Positions 19,488-27,057 of a DNA stretch of 64,000 nt are shown one piece after another (the stretch's first letter is position 1; every line of letters begins with the position of its first letter). Source of the DNA: Caulobacter sp. SLTY (GTDB taxonomy: Bacteria; Pseudomonadota; Alphaproteobacteria; Caulobacterales; Caulobacteraceae); contig NZ_JAAALA010000016.1 of assembly GCF_009905535.1 (NCBI RefSeq), positions 1 to 64,000 of the forward strand, in the 5' to 3' direction. The notes under the pieces are model-generated. The model was not told where the DNA came from. It saw nothing but the letters and a program-made list of their open reading frames with translations, and ran no database searches. The position numbers were made by a program, and so were the translations under genes.

Positions 19488-19532
19488 TCGGCAGATCTTG
19501 CCGAGCCCCATGCACGGCGGGCAAATTTTGCC
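19488..19532 (-). promoter_or_regulatory. paired FlbD (ftr)-like enhancer sites
   Basis: Two palindromes of the form GGCA-N5-TGCC occur at 19490-19502 (N5 GATCT) and 19520-19532 (N5 AATTT), 30 bp apart, centred about 90 and 120 bp upstream of the sigma-54 element. Position and symmetry fit the ftr enhancers bound by FlbD at Caulobacter flagellin promoters. The match to the published ftr consensus is from memory. Confidence 0.6.
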
Positions 19533-19623
19533 GGGTGTAGGTGGGCAGAAACGCACCAGCGGCGCCGTGCGTTGACAGCGCGCGCGGCGGGCGGCACAGC
19601 CTGCGGCCGCAGGTCGCACCAGG

Positions 19624-20706
19624 ATGAGTAACAGTATGTCGATGCCGCCGCCCCTACCCACCGCCCTGTCGGTGTCACGCGGCCTGGCCGGGTGGATGCT
19701 GCAGAACCGATGCAGCCTCGCCTTCACCTCCTACCAGACCGGCCAGCTTTTCCTGGTCGGGACCACACCGGCGGGGGTGGTGTCTTTCCACCAGCAGAAT
19801 TTTCAGCGCGCGATGGGCGTGCACGCCCGTCCCGGCCGGCTGTATCTGGGCGCGTTGCACCAGATCTGGCGCTTGGAAAACGTACTGGGGCCGGCCCAGC
19901 TGGCCAATGATCACCACGACCGGCTGTTCGTGCCGCGCAACGCCCAGACGGTGGGCGATGTCGATATCCACGAGGTCGCCGTCGACCGGGGCGGACGGCT
20001 GGTGTTCGTCAACACCAAGTACAGCTGCCTGGCGACCGTCAGCCCGGTGCATGGCTTTCAGCCGCTGTGGAAGCCCAGCTTCATCTCCCGTCTGGCGCCG
20101 GAGGATCGCTGCCACCTCAACGGGCTGGCCATGGAGGACGAGGCCCCCGCCTACGTCAGCGCCGTCAGCCGCAGCGACGTACTGACCGGTTGGCGTAGCC
20201 GCCGGCACGAGGGCGGGGTGGTGATCGATGTGCGTACCGACCGCATCGTTACCGACCAGCTGTCGATGCCGCACAGTCCGCGCATTCATGACGGCCAGCT
20301 CTGGGCGCTCGACTCCGGCCGGGGCTACCTGATCCGGATCGACCGCCAGACCGGCGCAACGGAGAATGTCGCCTTCTGCCCCGGATTCCTGCGCGGCCTG
20401 GCCTTCCACGGGCCGTTTGCGATGGTGACCGTCTCACTGCCACGCCACGAGGGAACCTTCACCGGCCTGGACCTGGCCGACACCCTCTCCGCCAAGGACA
20501 GCGATCCGTGGTGCGGGGTCTTCATCATCGACACGCGCACCGGCGACACGGTCGAGTGGATCCGCCTTGAAGGCGCCATCACCGAACTCTTCGATATCGC
20601 CGCCTTGCCGGGTGTGGCGTGCCCGATGGCTGTGGGAATCGATTCGCCGGACATGCAGACGATGATCACCTTCGATCCGGAATTCGGGCCGCTGGCGCCT
20701 GCGTGA
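19624..20706 (+). CDS. TIGR03032/DUF4915 family protein
   Basis: 360 aa from ATG at 19624. The sequence follows the TIGR03032 pattern of a soluble beta-propeller-like protein: FTSYQTGQLFLVG, YLGALHQIWRLEN, the DRLFVPRNAQTVGDVDIHEV block, HLNGLAMEDEAPAYVSAVS, and LPHSPR-type MPHSPRIHDGQLWALDSG. No signal peptide and no catalytic motif known for the family. Function undefined; members are often found near glycan or large secreted protein genes. Here it is divergent from a flagellin and upstream of an autotransporter. Confidence 0.8.
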   Translation: MSNSMSMPPPLPTALSVSRGLAGWMLQNRCSLAFTSYQTGQLFLVGTTPAGVVSFHQQNFQRAMGVHARPGRLYLGALHQIWRLENVLGPAQLANDHHDRLFVPRNAQTVGDVDIHEVAVDRGGRLVFVNTKYSCLATVSPVHGFQPLWKPSFISRLAPEDRCHLNGLAMEDEAPAYVSAVSRSDVLTGWRSRRHEGGVVIDVRTDRIVTDQLSMPHSPRIHDGQLWALDSGRGYLIRIDRQTGATENVAFCPGFLRGLAFHGPFAMVTVSLPRHEGTFTGLDLADTLSAKDSDPWCGVFIIDTRTGDTVEWIRLEGAITELFDIAALPGVACPMAVGIDSPDMQTMITFDPEFGPLAPA

Positions 20707-20794
20707 ACACAAGCTTCCAAGAAAATTTTTCCTGACTAGGGAACAACCAGGCGTGGCGTCAGTTATGGGCGAGCGAACAAGAGAGTTGCCTCTT

Positions 20795-20837
20795 GTGTCG
20801 CAGACCCGACACAGTCGGCTACACTGCGTAGCCGGCT
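20795..20837 (+). promoter_or_regulatory. two back-to-back hairpins in the autotransporter leader region
   Basis: Within the 260-base AT-richer gap before the autotransporter, GTGTCG/CGACAC (20795-20812, 6-bp stem, 6-base loop) is followed without a gap by a 10-bp stem with one G-T pair (20813-20837, 5-base loop). No T tract follows, so a simple terminator for the TIGR03032 gene is not convincing. Could be mRNA leader structure or a protein-binding site. Confidence 0.45.
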
Positions 20838-20966
20838 GGTATTTGTGTTCATATTACAAATATTCTGTTGTTGCTTTATTTTACGATTGTGGCGAATATT
20901 GTTGACGGCCCTGTTCAAACTATGGCCATACGGCGCTCAGTTATTGTGCTGTGAGGGCTTCCCTAA

Positions 20967-23900
20967 ATGTTTGACTCCACCCGGCTGCGGCGGCGTATCG
21001 GCCTGCTCGCCTCCTCCTCTCTGGTCGCCGTAGGCGCCATCATCGGCGCGGGGGCTGTCAGCCTCGCGCCCTCCTCGGCCCTGGCGGCCGACGAATGCGG
21101 CGATCCCGCCGCCAACGGCCTGGCCGATGACGTTCTCGTCTGCGCGCCGGGGACCTACCCGACCGGAATCGTCTACCCGATCACCGCGGGCGACCTGACG
21201 CTGGCGTTCGACGAGACCGCGGCAGGAGCGGTTGTCACGACCACGGGCGGCGTTCAGGTGAACGGACTGCTGGGCGACAACATCACCCTGATCCGCACCC
21301 TGGGTCCGGCCGGCTCGGCTGGCACGGGTGACCTGACCGTCGTGAACACCGCCGGCAACGGCGTGACGGTGCTCAGCCCCGACAGCGACATCACCATCGA
21401 CCTGACCGACGTCGACACCGGCGATACGGCCATGTCGATCACCGGCTCGACCAACGGCCTGGTGGCGATCAGCGGCGCGGGGAACGTGTCGGTCGTCCTG
21501 TCGAACGGCACGGTGACCGGACAGGCCGGCAATGGCGTGGTTGTCGCGGCCGGTCCGGCCGACGCGGCGGTCGTCAATCTGGGCGGCGCCACGGTCAACG
21601 CCACCAACACCGGCGCCGGCAACAACGCTTACGGTGTCTCTGTGACAGGCGGCACGGTCAACGTGACCGGTACGGGCGCGGTTAACGCCACCGCCGGCAA
21701 CTTCGCCATCGGCGTCTATGCCAGCAGCCCGGGCGCGATCGTGGTCAACCAGACCGGTCCGATCACCGCTTCGGCGACCGGCGGATATGCTTGGGGCGTC
21801 TACGCCATCAACACCGGCGGCTCGTCGATCAGCATCACCACCGGCTCGGTCACCGTGACCCAGGCGGGCGGCCTGCTGGGTGGCGGCAAGGGCATTTCGG
21901 CCTACACCACCGGTGCGGTGACCATCAATTCGGGCGCCATCACCACCAGCGGCCTCTACGCTGACGGCATCTTCGTCGGCGGCGTTGGCGGCATTGCCGG
22001 CAACACGACGATTGTGGCCAGCGGTGCGATCACCACCACCGGCGCGGAAAGCGACGGCATCGACGTGGGCTCGCAGGGCACGGTGAGCATCACCAGCGCC
22101 GCGATCACCACCAGCGGTGCGAACAGCAACGCCATCGAGGCGGTCAGCGATCTGTCCACCGTCACGGTCACTACCAACGGCGCCGTCAACGCCACGGGGA
22201 CCGGCAGCGTCGGCATCCTGGCCAGCGGCCAGACCGGCGTCACCATTACGACCGTCGGCGCCGTGACCGCCAACACCAACGCCATCAACAGCACGGTGAC
22301 GGGGGCCGGCAACGGCCTGATCAACATCGGCGCGGGCTCCGTGGTCCGGGCTCCCGGAACCAGTGGCGCCAACGCGGCGGTGCAGGTCCAGACCCTGGCC
22401 GGCAACATCACCTCGATCAACAACGCCGGGACCATCCGCTCCACCAACGCCACGGTGGCGGGCGCGGCGGCCGACCTGGCCATCCAGGGCGGCGGCGGCA
22501 GCGTCAATGTGAACAACACCGGCCGCATCGACGGGCGAGTGAACTTCGCGGCCCTGACCGGGACCGACCGGGCGCAGATCAACCTCAGCGGCGCCGGCAA
22601 CTGGCACTTCACCGGGACCTCCACCCTCAGCGGCGGCAACGACCTGGTGACCAATGGCGGCCTGATCGCCTCCTCGGGCACGGCGACGCTGGATTTCGCC
22701 GGCGACTCCGGCGTGGCTCCGCGCGATGTCTTCACCAACACCGGCCGACTGGTCGCCGGTGAGACCACGGGCGCCTCGACCCTGACGCTGAGCGGGCTGG
22801 AGACCTTCAACAACTCCGGTTCGATCTTCTTCGGCAGCCTGACCGGCACCAGCTCGGACGGCCAGACCAACGACCGCATCGTGATGACCGCCACCACCGG
22901 CGGCACGAGCTTCGTCGGTTCGGGGACCGGGACCCTGTTCATGGACGCCAACCTGGGCGTCACGGCCCAGGCCAACTGCGCCGCCGCGGTCACCGCCGAC
23001 TGCCTCAGCATTCCGGGCGGCTCGGTCACCGGGACCAACCGGATCCGCATCAACAACACCAACACCGGACCGGGCGGCCTGAACACCGCCGGGATCGTGC
23101 TGGTCGATGCCGGCCCGACCGGTTCCATCGCGTCCGGCGCCTTCACCCTGGATACCGCCAGCACGGGCTACGTCACCCGCGGCGGCGCCGGGGCCCTGGA
23201 CACCGGCTTCTTCTTCTACCGTCTGGCGCCGCTGGGCGCCGGTCAGGTGGGCCTGGTCAGCGCACCGGACGCCGAAGCGTTCGAGTTCGTCCAGTTCGGT
23301 TCGGCGGCCAGCGAAATCTGGCACCTGACCACCGGAACCTGGTTCGACCGCCAGGCGGACCTGCGGGTCTCCCTGGACTCCGGCGACCGTGGCGGTGGCT
23401 GGGTGCGGATGTTCGGCGACAAGATGGAGCGGGAGGAGAGCGCCTCCTTCACCTCCGGCACGACCACCTTCACCTTCGACACCGGCTATGAGCAGAACAC
23501 CGCCGGGCTGGTCGCGGGCATGGACCTGATCGGCAACGCCGGTGAAGGTTCGGGCTGGCTGGTCGGCGGGAGCGTCGGCTACGTCGACTCCGACGTGAAG
23601 TTCAACGAAAGCGGCTCGCTGCTGAGCCTCAGCGGCATGACCGCCGGGATCTACGGCTCCTACGTCAGCGCGAGCGGCTTCTACGTCGACGGCAACATCT
23701 CCGGGAATTGGCTGGACGCCGACTACTCGGTCGGCAACCTTACCCCCGGCGTGACCTTCGCCGAGGCCGGCAGCGTCGATACCTGGGGTGTGCAGCTGGA
23801 AACCGGCTGGCGCTTCGGCTTCGGCGAGACGGCCTTCGTCGAACCGATGGCGACCGTTTCCTGGGCCAGCACCAGCTTCGACGACATGGACATCCCCGGT

Positions 23901-24230
23901 GGTTCGGTGGAGTTCGACGACATCGACAGCCTGCGCGCCAGCATCGGCCTGCGGACCGGCATGACGTTCCAGATGGCCGGCTTCCAGGTCCAGCCCAGCG
24001 TCTACGGCCGCTACTGGAACGAGTTCGAGGGTGATGAGGGAACGACGGTGAACAACACCGGCACGCCCCTGATCGTGCAGGACGACTTCGGTGGCGCCTG
24101 GGGCGATGTCGGTGGTCAGCTGAACGTCTTCAGCGACGGCGGCCTGACCGCCTTCGTCAACGCCGGCTACCGCTGGAACGACGACATCAGCGGCACGACC
24201 GCCAAGGTCGGCTTCCGCGTCCAGTTCTAA
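20967..24230 (+). CDS. autotransporter (type Va) with repetitive passenger and beta-barrel
   Basis: 1087 aa. A long signal region (residues 1-42, ending SSALAADE) precedes a Gly/Thr/Asn/Val-rich passenger of about 750 residues with short degenerate repeats (TITSGA- and ITTSGA-like turns), consistent with a right-handed beta-helix. From about residue 800 a ~285-residue autotransporter barrel follows (GGGWVRMFGDKMER, then alternating strands) ending in Phe (VGFRVQF), the outer-membrane insertion signal. Passenger release or retention is unknown. A strong terminator follows. Likely adhesin or surface-layer role, inferred from class only. Confidence 0.92.
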   Translation: MFDSTRLRRRIGLLASSSLVAVGAIIGAGAVSLAPSSALAADECGDPAANGLADDVLVCAPGTYPTGIVYPITAGDLTLAFDETAAGAVVTTTGGVQVNGLLGDNITLIRTLGPAGSAGTGDLTVVNTAGNGVTVLSPDSDITIDLTDVDTGDTAMSITGSTNGLVAISGAGNVSVVLSNGTVTGQAGNGVVVAAGPADAAVVNLGGATVNATNTGAGNNAYGVSVTGGTVNVTGTGAVNATAGNFAIGVYASSPGAIVVNQTGPITASATGGYAWGVYAINTGGSSISITTGSVTVTQAGGLLGGGKGISAYTTGAVTINSGAITTSGLYADGIFVGGVGGIAGNTTIVASGAITTTGAESDGIDVGSQGTVSITSAAITTSGANSNAIEAVSDLSTVTVTTNGAVNATGTGSVGILASGQTGVTITTVGAVTANTNAINSTVTGAGNGLINIGAGSVVRAPGTSGANAAVQVQTLAGNITSINNAGTIRSTNATVAGAAADLAIQGGGGSVNVNNTGRIDGRVNFAALTGTDRAQINLSGAGNWHFTGTSTLSGGNDLVTNGGLIASSGTATLDFAGDSGVAPRDVFTNTGRLVAGETTGASTLTLSGLETFNNSGSIFFGSLTGTSSDGQTNDRIVMTATTGGTSFVGSGTGTLFMDANLGVTAQANCAAAVTADCLSIPGGSVTGTNRIRINNTNTGPGGLNTAGIVLVDAGPTGSIASGAFTLDTASTGYVTRGGAGALDTGFFFYRLAPLGAGQVGLVSAPDAEAFEFVQFGSAASEIWHLTTGTWFDRQADLRVSLDSGDRGGGWVRMFGDKMEREESASFTSGTTTFTFDTGYEQNTAGLVAGMDLIGNAGEGSGWLVGGSVGYVDSDVKFNESGSLLSLSGMTAGIYGSYVSASGFYVDGNISGNWLDADYSVGNLTPGVTFAEAGSVDTWGVQLETGWRFGFGETAFVEPMATVSWASTSFDDMDIPGGSVEFDDIDSLRASIGLRTGMTFQMAGFQVQPSVYGRYWNEFEGDEGTTVNNTGTPLIVQDDFGGAWGDVGGQLNVFSDGGLTAFVNAGYRWNDDISGTTAKVGFRVQF

Positions 24231-24257
24231 ACGACCTCAACAGTCGTTCAGCAACGA

Positions 24258-24288
24258 CCCCGCGCCGGGCAACCGGCGCGGGGTTTTT
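24258..24288 (+). terminator. strong Rho-independent terminator after the autotransporter
   Basis: A perfect 11-bp GC stem (CCCCGCGCCGG with CCGGCGCGGGG) closes a GCAA tetraloop and is followed by TTTTT, 27 bases after the stop codon. The convergent MgtC gene ends at once after it. Confidence 0.93.
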
Positions 24289-24290
24289 GC

Positions 24291-24977
24291 TTATCGCTCG
24301 TGCGGAAGCACCTTGAGGCCGAGCACCTCGGGATCGGCGGACAGGGCGGCCGCCAGGGCTGCTGCCTGGCGCTCGGTGAACTTCTCGACCGAGGCGCTGA
24401 AGCTTGCCGCCTCCTCGTCGAGCTCCACGCTGATCGGACCGGGCTTCAGCCCCTCTGCGGCAAGCGCAGCCCGGTAGCGCTCGATGCCCACGCCCGCGCC
24501 GCGACGAAAGCGGACCACCACATCGACAAAGGATCGCTGAGGGAGCCGGGATTCAGTGAGGCCAACGGCGGCCAGCACCGCCACTGTCGCCACCGTGCCG
24601 ATTACGGCCAAGGCATAGAAGCCGACCCCGAACAGGATGCCCAGCGACGAGGTGATCCACAGGGACGCCGCCGTGGTCAGGCCGCGGATGTTGAACCCTT
24701 GCCGGAAGATCACCCCGGCCCCCAGGAAGCCGATCCCGGTCAGGATGCCGTGAGCCATGCGTACGGGGTCGATGCGGATGATCTCGTGGGGCGTGTCGGT
24801 CAGCCAGCGGATCTGATGCACGGCGGCCAGCATCAGCAGGGCTGACGACAGCGAGACCAGAATATGGGTGCGAAACCCCGCGGGGCTGGAGCGGTATTCC
24901 CGCTCGAAACCGATCACCGCCCCGGCGACGACCGAGCCGAAGATCGGCCAGAGGATGTGGGGGTCGAGCCAGTCCAT
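24291..24977 (-). CDS. MgtC/SapB family membrane protein
   Basis: 228 aa from the ATG at 24975-24977; a TTG at 25016 would add 13 residues. Four to five hydrophobic helices in residues ~8-145 carry the family signature VAGAVIGFEREYRSSPAGFRT and GILTGIGFLGAGVIF, with RGLTTAASLW after it. The C-terminal ~70 residues are a soluble ACT-like regulatory domain. MgtC proteins help adaptation to low Mg2+ and, in pathogens, inhibit F1Fo ATP synthase; the role in free-living alphaproteobacteria is less clear. Located between the autotransporter and a flagellin. Confidence 0.88.
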   Translation of the reverse strand: MDWLDPHILWPIFGSVVAGAVIGFEREYRSSPAGFRTHILVSLSSALLMLAAVHQIRWLTDTPHEIIRIDPVRMAHGILTGIGFLGAGVIFRQGFNIRGLTTAASLWITSSLGILFGVGFYALAVIGTVATVAVLAAVGLTESRLPQRSFVDVVVRFRRGAGVGIERYRAALAAEGLKPGPISVELDEEAASFSASVEKFTERQAAALAAALSADPEVLGLKVLPHER

Positions 24978-25067
24978 CGATGGTGAACCGGCCTTGAAGG
25001 CGGTGGGTTCCGCCAAAAAGGTCTGCCGGGCGACCCCTTGTCGAAAGGGCCGCCCGGCGTCGCGACG

Positions 25068-25898
25068 CTAGCTACGGAACAGCGAGGTGATGGTCTGCGG
25101 GGTCTGATTGGCGATGGACAGGGCCTGGACCCCCAGCTGCTGCTTGGTCTGCAGAGCCTGGAGCCTGGCGCTTTCCTTGGCCAGATCCGCATCCACCAGA
25201 TTGCCGACGCCCGCATCGATGCTGTCTTGCAGCTTGCCGATGAAGGCGCTGTGCATCTCGTAGGCCTTGGACTTGGTGCCGAGGCGCGCGAGAGCCGCGC
25301 TGGTGTTGGAGATGGAGGTGTTCACCGTGGTGACCATCGCCGCCGCCGTGGTGACCGTACCAATGGTGCCGGTCGCAGCGACAGTGACGATCGATCCGCC
25401 CAGCGCCATGACTTCTGCGGCCACGGTCAGCTTGGAGGAACCATCCGCGTTGGCGAGGGCCGCGATCGCCGTGGCGCCGCTCTTGATGAGGTTGACCCCA
25501 TTGAAGTCGGCGTTGGCGACGGCCTTGCTGATCTGATCACGCAGGGCCTTGAAGTCCTCGTTCAGCGCGGTGCGGCTTGCGGAGTCGAGACTGGTGTCCG
25601 ACGCCGCGAGGGCTTTCTCCTTCATCTGCAACAGGAGGTCGGAGACCGATTCGCCGCCGGCGATGGCCACGTCGATCGCGGAGGAACCACGATTGAGCGA
25701 GTCCTTGACGGCATTGAGCGCCCCGGACGTCGCGCGCTGGCCCTGAGCGATAGCCCAGATGGCGCCGTTGTCCTTGGCGTTCGCAACCTTCTTGCCGGTG
25801 TTGATGCGGCTCTGAGTCTTGTCGAGCTCCATGTTCGTCGCGTTAAGATTTTGGAGCGCAACCATCGCTCCCACGTTGGTATTCACCGACAAAGCCAT
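25068..25898 (-). CDS. flagellin (FljK-like), second copy
   Basis: 276 aa from the ATG at 25896-25898, preceded by GGAAGGAC; the frame upstream to 25970 is not coding-like. [36 protein letters not shown] and the C-terminal [18 protein letters not shown] are nearly the same as the flagellin at 18497-19327, so the two are recent paralogues separated by 6 kb. Its own sigma-54 promoter lies 73 bases upstream, at the same distance as in that paralogue. Confidence 0.96.
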   Translation of the reverse strand: MALSVNTNVGAMVALQNLNATNMELDKTQSRINTGKKVANAKDNGAIWAIAQGQRATSGALNAVKDSLNRGSSAIDVAIAGGESVSDLLLQMKEKALAASDTSLDSASRTALNEDFKALRDQISKAVANADFNGVNLIKSGATAIAALANADGSSKLTVAAEVMALGGSIVTVAATGTIGTVTTAAAMVTTVNTSISNTSAALARLGTKSKAYEMHSAFIGKLQDSIDAGVGNLVDADLAKESARLQALQTKQQLGVQALSIANQTPQTITSLFRS

Positions 25899-25970
25899 CG
25901 GTAGTCCTTCCATTCTGGCAGGGAGATCCGGCGCTTTCGGCCGGTGGGCCTTCTGGCCCGTCACACGCAT

Positions 25971-25986
25971 GGCAAGGGCCGCGCCA
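25971..25986 (-). promoter_or_regulatory. sigma-54 promoter of flagellin 25068-25898
   Basis: On the minus strand TGGCGC-GGCCC-TTGCC keeps GG and GC ten bases apart, the -24/-12 spacing, 73 bases before the flagellin ATG. Confidence 0.76.
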
Positions 25987-26070
25987 CTCGCGCGCGCGCG
26001 AAACCCCGTTGAAATTGTTTGGTTAATCGGAAACTGCCGGTCGCGGACGAGCGGTCATTCCGTCGCACTG

Positions 26071-26099
26071 GGCAGGTCCTGCCCGGCGGACCGGGCAGG
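26071..26099 (-). promoter_or_regulatory. FlbD (ftr)-like palindrome overlapping a hairpin
   Basis: GGCA-GGTCC-TGCC (26071-26083) is centred about 99 bp upstream of the sigma-54 element and has the same half-sites and N5 spacing as the pair at 19488-19532. It overlaps a perfect 9-bp stem CCTGCCCGG/CCGGGCAGG with a CGGA loop (26078-26099), which lies 30 bases after the stop of the hydrolase gene and could also act in its 3' end, though no T tract follows. Confidence 0.5.
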
Positions 26100-26128
26100 G
26101 TTGGTCGCGCTCAGATTGGGGAGCTAGC

Positions 26129-27046
26129 CTAGAAGGTTCGGGCAGGGTCGCCGGGATGGGCCGGGGGCTGACCGGCCAGCAGGCGGGCGGCCTCGGGCGC
26201 CATCAGCCGGTTCTGGTGATCGGCGCCGGGCACGTAGGCCAGCGTCCATCTGAAGGGGACGCCCATCGCCTTCGCCCGGTCGCGGCAGGCGCGGAAGAAG
26301 CGGTGGCCTCGGGCGAAGCGGTGCATCCCCTGCGCGTCGGCTTCCGGGGTGTGGCGCAGGGAGCGGTGGTTCGGGTCGTTGTCGGCCTCGCCGAGGAGAA
26401 CCGTCGAAGGGCGGGCAAAGGCGGCGGCCAGGTCGGCGGCGCCGGGCGGCAGGCCTTTCAAGCCATAAGGCCAAGCCTGGGCGGGATCGGGCATGGTGTA
26501 CCAGCCGGCGTTGGCCATCACCACACGGCCGGCGCGGGCCTTGGGGGTCAGGAACAGACAGCGGTGGACGAACTGCGAGCCGCCGGAATGGCCGTAGAAG
26601 CGGTAGGTCGTCTGGGTCGATCCCAGGCGGCGGACGATGTCGTCGAACATCGGCTCGATGGCCGAGAAGCTCCAGCGGTCACGGGGCAGTGGCGTGTCGT
26701 CGGGACCCAGCACCCGGCCCTGGCTGAAGTCCGACTCCTTGGGGAAGGCGGTTTTGTCGAACTGCGGGCAGAGGACGAGGAAGCCGCCGGCCGCGGCCAA
26801 ATCCTTCCACTGGTCCCGATAGACATCGGCGTCGCGCTGGACTCCGTGGATGACGAAGACGATCGGGGTGTCGGGGCCGATGGCATCGGGGCCGGCGTAG
26901 AACACCCGCAGCGGCTCGCCGGCCCAGGCGTCGAACAGATAGTCCCCGACGGGCTCTGAAAACCCCGCCCCCCTCCCCCAGGCTGTTCCGGCCAGCATGG
27001 GCAGGCCGAGCGTGGCGAGGGAGAGGGTGCGGCGGGTCAGGGTCAT
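26129..27046 (-). CDS. Tat-exported alpha/beta hydrolase
   Basis: 305 aa from the ATG at 27044-27046. The N-terminus MTLTRRTLSLATLGLP is a twin-arginine signal. The hydrolase core shows FVIHGVQRDADVYRDQW (oxyanion loop), the nucleophile elbow GHSGGS (Ser), LLGEADNDPN for the acid and GADHQNRLM for the His. The pattern resembles PHB-depolymerase/feruloyl-esterase-like secreted esterases. It starts 11 bases after the TonB receptor stop and is probably the third gene of a dctA-receptor-hydrolase operon, suggesting that it acts on the imported substrate in the periplasm. Substrate unknown. Confidence 0.85.
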   Translation of the reverse strand: MTLTRRTLSLATLGLPMLAGTAWGRGAGFSEPVGDYLFDAWAGEPLRVFYAGPDAIGPDTPIVFVIHGVQRDADVYRDQWKDLAAAGGFLVLCPQFDKTAFPKESDFSQGRVLGPDDTPLPRDRWSFSAIEPMFDDIVRRLGSTQTTYRFYGHSGGSQFVHRCLFLTPKARAGRVVMANAGWYTMPDPAQAWPYGLKGLPPGAADLAAAFARPSTVLLGEADNDPNHRSLRHTPEADAQGMHRFARGHRFFRACRDRAKAMGVPFRWTLAYVPGADHQNRLMAPEAARLLAGQPPAHPGDPARTF

Positions 27047-27057
27047 GGGGGAGGCCC

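Noticed and set aside
20937-23324. 795-aa open frame antisense to the autotransporter
   Set aside because: Composition is Gly/Asp/Arg/Ala-rich without domain or start signals and mirrors the codon bias of the real gene on the other strand, which has a signal peptide and barrel.
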